NCBI RefSeq assembly: GCF_022539665.2
Contig: NC_081336.1
Location: 4,542,221 to 4,606,220 of the forward strand
From: Daphnia carinata
Lineage: Eukaryota > Arthropoda > Branchiopoda > Diplostraca > Daphniidae
Reading direction: 5' to 3'
DNA length: 64,000 bases
Both the position numbers and the translations under genes were made by a program. Numbering within the stretch: position 1 is the first letter of the stretch; each line of letters opens with the position of its first letter. A model generated the notes under the pieces. The model saw only the letters and a program-made list of their open reading frames with translations, made no database searches and was not told where the DNA came from. Shown one piece after another: positions 1 through 11,672 of the stretch.

Positions 1-3000
1 ATAAGCAGGCGGAAAAGAAGTCGAATCTGCTTGCCGAGTCGGCCAAATTAGAAGTGTCTTGTCTTGATTCGAGGCAAAAGAATCACGAGGAAAATAGGGT
101 GGAGCAAGAGGACAAGCAAACCAACCACTTTGGACTGGATTTGGAGCTACCTCATCCAGATCACTATTTGCCAGAAACTGGTCAGTCACTTGAAAACTAA
201 AGTTTTTATCAACACATCCTCTTCGTAATTAGAAAATTTTCTCGGTATACATAACTTTGTTTTTAAAGATAAATCTGTTTATTGTTGCTACTCTACGGCA
301 CTTGACAACGCGATTGACTCGTGCGTGACTGTTGTTTGACGGCGGATGCGATAACAATTGTGCTTTTATTTTCTTTAGTGGATTTCCCTAGCAGCCCCAG
401 CGCCATGATGAAATATCGTGTAGCAGACGATGACGAGTTGAGCCAATTGCCAGAAGATCATCGACCCGAACACAATGGTACAATCCCGGTTCATATCATG
501 GCGTTTATTTAATTCAGAACTCAATAGATTGAGTACGTTCATCTTCATTTAATGCCTTTTAAAACATACTTTCATTTTCAAATAGAACCCATCACGGATT
601 CGGAAGACGAAGAATCTCTTCGCGCTGTCATTGACACTAACAACAGCGTTCGCTTAAAAAAAGGTTAGAATAATTCTAGTTTTTGCCTAACTGTGAATGT
701 TTGTTTTATTTTTTTATCATGGGTTGTTTTTCTTTTTTGGTTTTCGTCACAATCGATTCAATATTCTCTGGCAAGACGAATATCGGAAAAGCAACAATCG
801 ATTCTTTGATTTATATCACCCAAATACGATTTTTTTTTTGTGTCATTGCTTTAATTTTAGTTTATCGGCACTGCAATTTTACAAATTGGAGTGGTTTTTA
901 TTTTTTATTTCGTCTAGATCGATCCTTTGTTGATTTTTGTTTTACATTTTGTTGGCTTTGTTTTGTTTTTTGCATGACTCTTGTTTTGTAGAAGACGAAT
1001 CCTCCGATTCCGCAAATGTGAGCGATACGGAAGAATATTTCGAAGATTTCCATCTTCCCATGACACACCAGAATAGCATGTCAACTCGACGGAGCTTTAT
1101 GCGCAAAATCAAGGCAGTTGACATACGCGTTCCTGACGCTGACAGGATAGAGGGGATTGTGAAATCTGGTCAACTTAATCGGCACGGCAGTATCCGACGT
1201 AAAATTGTGCCCCAACCGCACGATTTTATCAACGACAGTCTCTATTCTGATCAGTCAGAAACAAGCCCCGCCAAGTTCACTTCCACACCCAACGGCACAT
1301 TCGCTGAATTGGATTTGGCAAATGATACGATGTTCATGTCTGAACAACAAGATCATGATGGCGTCTTAATGCCATTTACAAACGGAGATGTTGACAAGGA
1401 AACAAGTGACTTACCAGTTGAGATGCCTATTGATAATGGCAGTTCGGCAGAAATCGCCCCGCTGGATGACGCAACGCTCTTGAAAATCAAGGATTGTTTG
1501 GATGCCGAGAAAGTGAAAGACATTTACACGTTAGGCTCAACGTTGCAAGACTTGCTCTCTGCAGTCGAAATTGAAGAAATCATCAGTAATAGTCATCGCT
1601 ATAGCGAAGTCATCAGTCGGGATATACTGATGGCATTAACTGAACGCAGAACGCCCGAGGCTGTTGATCCACTGGCCAAAAACAAAGTGGCATCCATTCA
1701 AGTCTCTTCGGCAGCAGTCAGTAGTGCACCTCCCGATCTGATCGACTCCCAAGATATCAGTAGTAACACTTTTGACGATTCTGTTTATTCATTAGTTCTC
1801 CATTGCCTTTTTTTTTAGCACGCTTGAATTTCAAAATTAAATGCTAAAAATAGTAACAATTCTGCCAGTGCCTTAAAAATGATTTCACAATTAGAAGAGC
1901 TTCAAGACATTAGTGTCTCATTTAATCATTTATTTATGGTTCACAGGAAATCCTGACCGACGTGAAACAACCAAAATAAAAAAAAGACTATCAGCGATCG
2001 ACGACAGTGCCCGTATGGACGATGATTCAGACGATGACATCAATCCTAACGCCATATGTCCAGTTATCGAGGAAGAAAATGTCCCAGTCTGCGAAGATGG
2101 TGGCCCACCAGATGCTGCATCGGGTTCAGATTCGCTTTTCTCTTCACCTATCGACGGCTGGGATCTTAGTCCAGATGGTATTCGCAACTCCGAAGGGCTG
2201 CAATCTTCCATAAACGAGCGTAAAATGTTCAATATAAATGATTGGATTGCAATATGAAGCTTCAATTAATGTTTATTACAGGAATGGACAGCTCGAGGAC
2301 GAAACCTGACTTAATACCCGAGACTTCGGCTCAAGAAGAAAAGGATGAAGAACGTAATTGGCGATCTGTAGTAATAATGGGATTGGAACGCAAAATTGAT
2401 CTGAAGGTTATTGAACCTTACAAAAAGGTAATATCGTGGCATTTTATTGATCCCATAAAATCTAATGGTTTTGTGATGATTGATTGGTTTATGTGTATAG
2501 GTACTTTCGCATGGTGGTTACCAAGGCGACGATTGCCAAACGGCTGTTATTGTGTTTAGCGCTTGCTTTTTGCCCGACCGGAGTCGCGTCGATTATGACT
2601 ACGTCATGGAACATCTTTTTTTGTTAGTTATTATTATGTTAAAATAATATGAAAATGCTATTATTTTATTTAAGTCATTTTATTAGTTTTTAATTTATTA
2701 CTATTATTTTTGTTTACTTTGAAAAACAGGTACGTGCTGACCACACTTGACCAACTTGTGGCAGAAGACTACGTCTTAATTTACTTTCACGGCGCTACTC
2801 CAAAAAGTTGCATCCCTCGCTTCTCTTGGGTGAAAAACTGCTATCAAATGATTGACCGGAGGCTCAGAAAGAACCTTAAGCGCCTCTATCTAGTCCATCC
2901 AACGCTTTGGCTCAAGGCAGCTGTACTGATGTGCCGACCGTTTATCAGGTTTCGTATCGATGCAAACTCGATGTAATTTGACTTTCGATAGCTGAACGTT

Positions 3001-3297
3001 TTAAAACATTTGATTTCATTTTTTTAGCACCAAATTCAGTCGAAAAATTGTATATATACCTAACTTACCGTCGCTCTCCGCTGAATTGCCTATGGATCAT
3101 GTTTGCATTCCTGATCGAGTCAAGCAGTAAGTATCGATTTCGTATCGTATAGCGGTACCTAACAACCCTGACCCATTAACACGATAGCTAACATGAAAGA
3201 GATACGAGATTTAACCAAAATTAACTAATATTCTAACGTGCTCGCTCCTACTTTTCTAAGGTACGACATGCTGAAAGAGAGTTTAGGCAATGGATAA
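1..3297 (+). CDS. BNIP2: BNIP2/caytaxin-like protein with C-terminal BCH (CRAL-TRIO-like) domain, 5' partial
   Basis: Ten exons are supported: 1-180, 379-477, 586-663, 992-1759 (or 1762), 1947-2219, 2282-2427, 2501-2622, 2730-2948, 3028-3126 and 3261-3297. All phases agree and give about 672 aa after an unseen 5' end. The first ~460 residues are acidic and low in complexity (for example [20 protein letters not shown]). The last ~190 residues form the BCH domain of the BNIP2/ATCAY/PRUNE2 family, recognised from [20 protein letters not shown], the [10 protein letters not shown] region, [28 protein letters not shown], the [11 protein letters not shown] region, and the end IPDRVKQYD. Known BCH proteins are cytosolic scaffolds that bind small GTPases, their regulators and kinesin light chain; the role here is inferred from that. 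The donor of the long exon is ambiguous by 3 nt (GTAGTA or GTAACA). An alternative last exon is discussed in the findings. Confidence 0.85.
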
Positions 3298-3524
3298 ATG
3301 AATTTCAGGTATTCGTGGCACTACGTTAGCACGTGGAATCTGCATGAAAATGTGGCTTTTCTGCACGCATTCCGTTTCGCTATTTATGATCTCCTGTCAC
3401 TTGCCTTTTTTTGTCACCTTTCTGTTATAGTTCGTTATCGTTTGACATGCCGCATAAATGAGATAGTATTCTCAATTTGTTAATTGTTGAATTGCAGGTT
3501 GGAATTTACGCTAATGATTCAAGA

Positions 3525-3530
3525 AATAAA
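3525..3530 (+). terminator. Candidate poly(A) signal of the BNIP2-like gene
   Basis: An AATAAA lies about 230 bases after the BNIP2-like stop codon and is the first canonical signal downstream. It falls inside the candidate alternative last exon (3498-3552). Confidence 0.4.
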
Positions 3531-3552
3531 GCGCAGAAAAGGATTGCGGTAA

Positions 3553-4504
3553 AAATCGGGAGAGGATCGCTCCAATCCGGGTTTATGTTTATGTCTCACC
3601 TGGTCAAAAATACTGCCAATAATTAACTTGGCCGCAACGAATGGGAACCGTGAATTTACATAGCTATATATTGTGTGGCAATAATGGGGTTAGGTGGGTG
3701 TACAGTATGTCAGCAAACGTCTCTTGGTTTATCTAATATGTAACGTGCAAGTAGATATACGTTAACGAAAAAAAAGAAAAAAAAAGTTATAAGGTACTTA
3801 CAGTATATTTATTTATCATAAAATTTCGATATGAGGAAACGCTAGCCTGATGGGCGACCATTCCACTGTTTGCAAGTTGCACGTGTTTCAATAGAAATTG
3901 CGAGTTATCTAATTTTGGTACCAAAAAAATTATTATAAGCCTATTCTAATGAGGTCCATGTAATTGGAGTAAGACTGAATATTGTTTTGTATCAGCTCTT
4001 TTGTGGTGCCTCAAGAAACCAAATACAATTTCGTTTGGATTCAACAAAACTTTGCCAATTGTATTTACATGACAATTTTAAAGCAATCATTCGGATGTTT
4101 GGAGGTATTCGTTAAGTTTTCGGATAAAACGAATAACCATGTCAAAATTCTTGAACAACAGAGTTGCTGGAGTAGAGATAAAACGTTAAAAATGCTACAA
4201 AATGAAAGATAAGTGCATTGAACGTTTATTTATTACTCCCAAACAATCAAACAACACATTGAAAAATGGTCATTAAATATAAGTGATGGCAATCCTTATT
4301 AGAATTTTATAAACTCAAAAAAAGATTTTTTTAATCAGTCCCATTATTTCCTAGAGAAACTTTAATTATTTTTAGACTACGCCAGACAGGACATCTGGTA
4401 AAACATGGAACGCACAGCTTGCAAATATAAGGGCTTACTCCTTTTCACTGTTGCTATAAAATATTTTTTAAGGGCTAGTAAAAACAGAGCTTATGGACAT
4501 CTTC
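3553..4504. other. Intergenic space between two convergent genes
   Basis: This AT-rich stretch holds the 3' UTRs of the BNIP2-like gene (+) and the NAGK gene (-). A TTTATT at 4225-4230, which is AATAAA on the minus strand, is a candidate poly(A) signal for NAGK. The short ORFs here show no protein-like composition. Confidence 0.6.
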
Positions 4505-6070
4505 TTATATAGTCTTCGAAAAGAAAACTTTAGAATTATGGCCATACTCTCTTGGAAAGTCTATTTTGGCAAATTTAGCTCCCATATAGGCTGCCCCAAC
4601 AGCCAGTGTTGTTTGCAGTTGCAGCAAACTGAAACGTTCTAGGGAATTGGGGCTTTTTCTTGGGCCAGGTTGGGTATTTGCACCCTCAGTAAAACCTTTC
4701 TCCATCAGGTCAAAACTCTTCCAGACCGCACCAACACATATTATGGGTAACCCATTTGGTTCATTAAGGAGTTCCTGTGAAATTAATCCATGACATGAGA
4801 CACAACTACACAGTAAGAAATTAATAAATTTCATTACTTCGCTGATTGACGGGAGTAAAGCGCCAACGTACTCTCCAAGAGATCGGCCAGCTTCGTGGAA
4901 TATATGAAGACATAAAGCATCTCCAGCGTGAGCGCCAGTAGCTAATCTTGCACACAGCCCAGCGTAAACGGCTTTGCTAAAATTGGTGTAACAATGCTCT
5001 AGTAATCCAAATCTAAAAAAGTAAACCATGTCAAGAATTAGAAAAAAAAACATTAAATAACCAAGACGATCGTTGCTTGTGCTTGCAACACATTCGGGAT
5101 TTCTACTAGAGTGGAAATGCAAACGTAAGAAAAGAGATTTACTTACAGTACTACAAAGTTCGGCGTACATCAAAAATAAAAACGTTACCTGTCGGTGATT
5201 TTGAAGTGCTCAAAAATGGCTTGTCTGATGTATGTAGTATCGTGAGGAGGACAACGTCTGTTGTCTTCTTCATCAATGAAAATCTTGATTGCCTGATCAG
5301 CAACCCAAAAAGCTAGAAAATGAATGCTACCACTATTATTCATGACTGCAGACAAGACCACAACAGATGGTGCTTACCACTTCCTTCGTCACCCAATAGG
5401 TAGCCCCATCCTCCACATCTTGCTGTTGATCCATCAGGATTCAACAGAAACGAGTTTGATCCAGTTCCAGAAATGATCACTAAGCCCCCATTTTCACTCG
5501 CAGTGGCAATAGATCCCATTGTGTCACTACAAACATAGTAGCTGAGACTAAGGGTGGGAAATTTTTTCATAAATCCTTGTTTTAGTTCTTCATTTGTAGC
5601 ATCATCTTCACAGCCACTCAAAGAGAGTCCCTGACACAAAAATATGCATATTAGTAAACTTCAACTTCTTCAGTTATGAGGTTAGAAACCATACTAAGGC
5701 CTTCAAGGACAAGTCTTCAGGTAATCCAGCTTTCTTTTTTCCTTCTTGGATCATAGCATAGACCCTATTTTGGCATTCATCCATTCCAATCAACTATGCA
5801 ATGTGTTCCAAGTTTGGCATTTCATATAATACTGAAAAATAAATGATAAATAATAACAGGGATGATGACAGTTACCCAGTGATTTGTACAAGGTCCTTGT
5901 AGTTCGACCAGTTTATTGCCTTTATTATCAAATAGTACCGCCACTGAATGACCACCTCCACTATAATATCGAATAAAATCGTGATAGCAATTTGGGCGGA
6001 GTTGCTTTAAATAAAATTATTACCCTTCAATTCCTCCAATTATTACCAAGGATTCTCCAATATCAGACAT
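4505..6070 (-). CDS. NAGK: N-acetyl-D-glucosamine kinase
   Basis: Seven exons, in transcription order: 6070-6024, 5960-5876, 5793-5695, 5630-5378, 5312-5189, 5012-4838 and 4774-4505. They sum to 1053 nt, or 350 aa; the human enzyme is about 344. The protein belongs to the BadF/BadG/sugar-kinase ATPase fold. Near the N-terminus is the phosphate-1 loop IGGIEGGGGHSVAVLFDNKG. Mid-protein come LSLSGCEDDA, then VIISGTGSNSFLLNPDG and CGGWGYLLGDEGSG, which correspond to the ATP and sugar-binding loops of NAGK. The C-terminal lobe carries GLPIICVGAVWKSFDLMEKG and LQTTLAVGAAYMGAK. Family knowledge: it phosphorylates GlcNAc to GlcNAc-6-phosphate in amino-sugar salvage, which in arthropods could feed UDP-GlcNAc and chitin synthesis (inference). 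The start is the only Met that gives the conserved N-terminal loop. Confidence 0.93.
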
Positions 6071-7321
6071 TTTGATTTTGAGTTATGAGCTGCAGAAACT
6101 ACACAAATACAATACAGCAATTTCACTTTTTCAAAAACCGCGCGGGTATTAGTCACAATACAAAACCAAAACAAACGAAAATTGAATAATGAACGGATCG
6201 AATGCCTCTACTCACTAGGATTGCTTCTGCTGTCTCAAATTAAAAAGACAATTCCGTTGTATACACTGCTAGCGTCAAACAATTCCTTGGCTCGCTTCGG
6301 TAACCACTTGCTGCACTAACGAAAGTTTCATACGACACGAAAACTAACCTACATTGATAATTTTATCAGCAACATGACAAATGCCCATTGCTGAAGCGGG
6401 ACCACAACATTTTATGAGCATCCTTATAAGCAATAAAATTTCTGCCACGATAGCCGGTTCGGCATGGAGGGAAGAATACGATCACAATTGATGGTTGCCT
6501 AATCGCCACAGGTGAACGGGAGGTACTTACGACGCCTTCGCCAGACGGATACCGACTGTATGAGCAGACTGGGGCGCCAAGCATTTCTACAGAAAAAAAA
6601 GACGGTGTTCCAAATAGTAAACGCGCCACTTTCTCCCCCTACGGTCAGGTATGGCAACAAAAATTCGGAGTAAACAAAAATGTTTGGAACTTCTCGTATT
6701 ACAGTTTGCTAGCCGCCTTGAATAGCTTTGCATTATTTTCAACCTTTTTTTTTCAAAATTTCGAAATCCTTCAGTTGCTCCCAGACTAATCAACAATATT
6801 TTCTAAAACTGGACAACCAAACGGCATTCTGTGGACCGGAAATACCACATTTAAATCTATCTTACTTCATTTCTTATACCAAGTCATGAAGGTCCTTTTA
6901 TGGCTACGGGGTACCTTAACCCACATGCGATATCAAGTATTTCTAACTAACAGTTCAACCTTGATCGCTATCCACTTACAGTTGGGCATTGCTAACAGAG
7001 ATTACGAGTTGGCAGTCCAAGTAAGAAGCTATTTTATGCGTAGGGCAATCTGCAAGGAAACAATGCAACGATAAAAACAAAATGCATTGGACGCTATCCA
7101 AAACCGCTTTATGGAAAGCAACATATTTATTTCATTATATTTTAAATTCCAGCACAGGATTATGTACAGGTATTGAAGGGCTGCGTATATTTTTTGATGG
7201 CAAAACCAAAACACTCCACCAACTGTCGCACTTTGAAAGGAACATTATTGAGTTGAGTTTTAAACGAGGAGTTGTTGAGATTCACACTGATGGACTTCAC
7301 ACACGAAAAAAACCAACACGG
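6071..7321. other. NAGK promoter side and DCAF10 3' UTR
   Basis: No coding exon is recognisable. The stretch lies between the start codon of NAGK and the stop codon of DCAF10, both on the minus strand. It should hold the NAGK promoter and 5' UTR near 6070-6350 and the DCAF10 3' UTR toward 7300. Several ORFs of 60-90 codons are open here but lack protein-like composition and splice context. Confidence 0.5.
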
Positions 7322-9843
7322 CTAAAGAACAGGTTGATGCCAAACAATTTTCCCGCCTAGACAACCTGAGACAAAAAGAGGATGGGTAGGGCTAAACTTT
7401 GTCGTTACAACAACATCGGAATGACCATTGTTAGTTGTCAATGAGTGCAATGTATGTGGTGATTCTTTTTCATTTCCATTTGAACGCGTACCCCTAATGG
7501 CAGAGGCCGACAGGCCGTAAGACATGTCTGCACATTCGGGGTTGAAGGTAAGGAGGCGAACACCGTTGCTATATGGGCTCGCAATAACGCGGCCGTCAGG
7601 TGAAAAACATAATTCTTTTATGTATCCTCGTCCTACATTTGGCTCCTATCACAAGAACAAACAAAATACAGTTAATTGTAAAAGTGTGATCACGAGAGCA
7701 GACGAAATAAATATGTTACTTCAATAAAGTACGTGATTCGGTTTAGGTTTGAATGTATATTCATCTCGAAATCTCCTCTACTGTCAGCATCATATGTCAA
7801 TGACGGTGGATGGCGGCGAATACCATGGCGAGACCGTAAACGGAATGGGTCAAGGAGATGAACAGAACGAGCTGCCAAATCAGCTACGGCACGAACAAAA
7901 TGTGCTGTTATATTTGGATTTTCTGAATCTTCCCAAGCCTCATCCTCTCTCGAGGATCTATCACGTTGGTCTGTTACAAGCAATGAACTGGATGGTATTT
8001 CTTCGCTGTTGGATGCATTGTTGTTCAAATGCCCAAGGCGTGTGGGTAGCGGGGTAGAATTCCTATTCAAGAATTGTAGCTCGAATACATAAATTCACGT
8101 TAAAAATTATATTTAAAAAAAGCAATACCTGCGAAACATACGATGACGGATTCGAAACTCGGAGGTATGGTTTTCATCTTCCCCCGACTGAGCACGGCGA
8201 ATAGTCTCCAATGCTTCTAGCACTTCCTCACTTGGTATTCGGACCTCCAGGTTATCTATTGGCTCGTTCGCGACAGAGAGTCTATCAGAGTCAAGTCGAA
8301 GATGGAAGCCAGCCGCTTCTCCAGTCCGAGTGCCCCATTGTAGAGGAGCCGTTATTCGAACTTCTACCTACAAATCGACGAATTTTGCCAATCTTTCGAT
8401 CGAACAAGACATTTTACATCCTTTTACCTGTGGTCCTGGCGATATATTCGTTGTGGGTCCTCTCGGAGGATGAGTTTCTTCATCACTCTGCTCTGAAGAA
8501 GAGCCGCTGGAAGACGACGTAACGGGATACGAAGTGGATGGCTGACTTTCTTCGTTTTCAATTTTACGTCGCTTTCGAGAAATGGCAGGCGAGTCCAGAG
8601 ATACATCTTGAATGTCATGGACGCAAGTCCACTCAGATTTATCCAAGTTACTGGTATTTCGACTAACGACACACCATCCTTGTGGGTGTACATGTAATGA
8701 AGAAATGACTTCGGCCTCGTTTCCTGCAGGCCAATCAGAAATCAACTCTATACGATTTCGTTTGGACCTAAATAAGTGACTAAAATTCGTGGCCAAGGAT
8801 ATAGGCGTCTGGCTTATTTGCATCAGCCGGTACATGTTCGGTTTAAACCCAGCAAGGTCTTGATTCAAAGTTGCAAAATCTAAGTTGTGAATAATCATGA
8901 TGTATCCGCCAGCAGTACACAAGATCATTTTGGTGTTGTCAGGAGTTAACCTCATTCTCATTAGGCCATTTGTGTGAAAAACACGTTGACTCATGAGTCC
9001 TGTTGTATATATTGACACATTAAAATTCTATTTGATTAGTTAAATCTCATTTAAAAAGGTACCTTGTTCAGTGTAGCTATTGATGTCCCAAGTGAAAACA
9101 CAGCCATCAAAACCAGAAGTAACCAATAACCCTTCTTCCCTAACAAATTCAATATTTTTCACCCAGTTGGAATGACCTCTCAAAGTTCTCATTTTCTGCT
9201 TTAAGTTCCTGATATCCCACAACGCAATTGTTGTGTCATCAGAACAAGTTGCAAAAGTTCGGCAGTCAAGGAATCTATAAGACAAAGACTGTTATCGTCC
9301 TTGTAAAAATAAGTTTCAATTCTATGTCATGCTTTTACCTAACACAGTTAACACAGTCTGAGTGTGAATTGAATACACTATGAACATCTTTTCTTGTTAT
9401 AGGGTCCAAGACAATGAAGCTCTTCTGTTCACAAGCTGCAATGAGAATGGACCTAAATGAAAAAAATTCAGAAATCATTTTGAAACGTCAGCCAATAGGT
9501 GGTCTTTTTCTCAAATAACTAACCCGTCAGGTGAATATTCCTTCGAATTAATTTGTAAAAAAGTAAAAAAAAAAAAAAAATAAAATAAAATGATTAAAGT
9601 GTTTACTGCTATATTATTTTTATTAGATTTTACAAGATTGAAGACTCCTCCATGTTGGCCACTGTTTCCTGATTTTCCGCTTGTTGACTGATCCCAAAAT
9701 CCATGCTTTGGATCACTGGAGAATGATTTGTATATCCTTTTCCGGAATTTGTCTTGGAAGCCCAATGGAAATTTGTTTCCGAGCTGTCGCTGAAGCACAT
9801 ATTTACTCACAGTATGATTTGAGCCTGTCTCATTTAGTCTCAT
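7322..9843 (-). CDS. DCAF10: DDB1- and CUL4-associated factor 10 (WD-repeat substrate receptor)
   Basis: Eight exons in transcription order: 9843-9634, 9540-9524 (17 nt), 9452-9339, 9274-9063, 8999-8428, 8367-8129, 8062-7720 and 7645-7322. The sum is 2031 nt (676 aa) and all phases agree. WD repeats occupy roughly residues 60-270; clear blocks are HGGVFNLEYSPDG, SHSDCVNCVRFLDCRTFATC, SDDTTIALWDIRNL and GLLVTSGFDGCVFTWDIN. The middle is Ser-rich and disordered. The C-terminus returns to WD-like sequence: NVGRGYIKELCFSPDG and DVVVTTKFSPTHPLFVSGCL. This order matches human DCAF10/WDR32, a receptor of the CUL4-DDB1 ubiquitin ligase. The start ATG is preceded by an in-frame TAA with no other Met between. 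The 17-nt exon is needed to join the first two WD blocks in frame. Confidence 0.92.
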
Positions 9844-11143
9844 TTTTTGAACCTTCTTCTGTTAGTTTGTTTACAACATGTCTATCATCGTTTACGAGAA
9901 ACACTCCAAATTCGGAGACAAAAAGCTTTTCTATGTTTCTTCAAAAACCTACGTAATTTTCCATCTTAAAACAACTCCCTCTTCCGGATTCGAAACTGTA
10001 AATAGTATAGCACTGTTTCTTATGAAGAAAACGAGTAGTACATAGATGGTTCTCTGCCTGTTTTTCTACTGTACAGTACAGTGGCTATAGGGCATGTACA
10101 ACTGCGCCCACTAGATAAAGGAGGCTCCAACTGTTCACTGCTTGACGTTTTGAGAAATCACGACTGGTCGGAGCGGTCGGAGTAAGCTAATATGGACTCC
10201 AGCGTCACTTGTGGCCATTGTAGGCAACTACCAGTTGTTAAACACCAGTTACCAGCATCTTACATTTGTCCCTTTTATTTCGATAAATTTCCTTAGTTGC
10301 ATTGACTAAACTGGTTATAATGAAGTCAACTTATTTGCTTCAGCGTCATGGGTGGCAGTCTATATACTGTCGACAAAAATTAAACGACTACCGTTGCAAG
10401 AAAAAGATTTGGTATTTTAATTTTTAAAAATTTGTGAAATTAGTTCAACACCAACTAAAATCAGAAATCTTTATTAAAAATAAATAAGCTGAAAATTATA
10501 GAAAAGTTTATAACATGTACAGGAACGGTAAAGTATTTTATGTTCTCTGTGTTGGTAATGAAACAACAAAAACTGTGTCGATTGAGTAGTAGGTGTCGCC
10601 CGCTTGTGACATGTTCTCGTATTCCAGACATCACTTAAAATATATCTCAGAAACAGAAAATGTGATGTGGTTTTTAATTTACAATTTATTTACACGCGGA
10701 GAAATTCAATTCCATACGATAGTAAACACGAATGTCAAAGAGTAGTTCCTTAGAGTAAGTCGAAATGGCTCCAATAAAAGAGTTAAAGTACACAACAACC
10801 TAGAAATAAGGGAAACAGAGATACCCAAAGATGGGGAAAAATGCCCAATATAATCATAACATTAACCCCAACCCTGGAAATTATGAGAAAAGCAGATAAG
10901 ATGATAAACAAAAATCAAGGCACCAAAATTCAAAAAAGCTATGATATTCACATTGCTAACAACATAAGCTGGTCACCTCATACAAAAAACTTAGAATAAT
11001 TAAGCCATACACCTTGCATCAAAATACACTGTTGAGATTTCACTCCATTATGCACAATTGCTATCAACCAGTAGCCATGATTGCTATAAATCAGTAGCCA
11101 TGTTTTTGAAAGGATAACCTGTAATATGCAATAACAAAATGAC
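9844..11143. other. Upstream region of DCAF10 and 3' UTR of PAIP2
   Basis: No coding exon is seen. The left part should contain the DCAF10 promoter and 5' UTR. The right part is the 3' UTR of the minus-strand PAIP2 gene. TTTATT at 10685-10690, AATAAA on the minus strand, is a plausible PAIP2 poly(A) signal and would give a 3' UTR of about 460 nt. Confidence 0.5.
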
Positions 11144-11667
11144 TTATAGTTTATCTTCCTTGCTTACGGCAGATGGAATTGAAGACCCAAATCGTGGAAC
11201 AAATTCTGCTGCATCAGGATTAAGTTTGCTTGACTGTTGAAAATAATGTTTTTAGAATATAGAACTTTTGTACACCCATAAATTATATAACTTCTATTTT
11301 GTACCTGTGCAGCATTATCATCAACGGCAAGATTTTGGAGCTCCAGAGTGAGAGCATCTTCTGCTGAACCATTGTGTGTAGCATTTCCATTTTGATTGGT
11401 AGTTTCATTGTTTATAGAGGCAATGTAAGCATCCATTTCAGCACACACATCATCAATACACTGTTGCACCAAAGCTTCTTCCTCTAACTGTTGCATTATT
11501 TGTTCTTCAAATTCTTCTTCATTTTCCATCCACATGTATTCAGAGAAGTCCCCTTCACGGCTTGGTGAGTGAGGTGCATCATTCAATCCATCATCAGAAT
11601 CTGCATTATTAGCATCGACAGAATTGCTGACGATTTGTTCGTCAGGCTGATTTGGTGGTACTTTCAT
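11144..11667 (-). CDS. PAIP2: Poly(A)-binding-protein-interacting protein 2
   Basis: Two coding exons, 11667-11305 and 11233-11144, give 453 nt and 150 aa; human PAIP2 is 127. Around residues 40-70 lies the acidic PAM1 core DFSEYMWMENEEEFEEQIM, close to the vertebrate PFAEYMWMENEEEF. The second exon opens with the PAM2 motif SSKLNPDAAEFVP (about residues 122-134), the short peptide that binds the MLLE domain of poly(A)-binding protein. The family represses translation by displacing PABP from poly(A) and eIF4G; the same role is inferred here. Start choice: a splice acceptor (AG at 11673-11674) lies five bases before the ATG, so the 5' UTR is split by an intron whose upstream exon I cannot place. 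Confidence 0.93.
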
Positions 11668-11672
11668 GTTTC

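Noticed and set aside
683-991. Hydrophobic ORF before the long BNIP2-like exon
   Set aside because: It is T-rich intron sequence between the 586-663 and 992-1759 exons.
8211-8522. 103-codon plus-strand ORF with hydrophobic stretches
   Set aside because: Lies antisense to DCAF10 exons, which are supported by family matches and phase.
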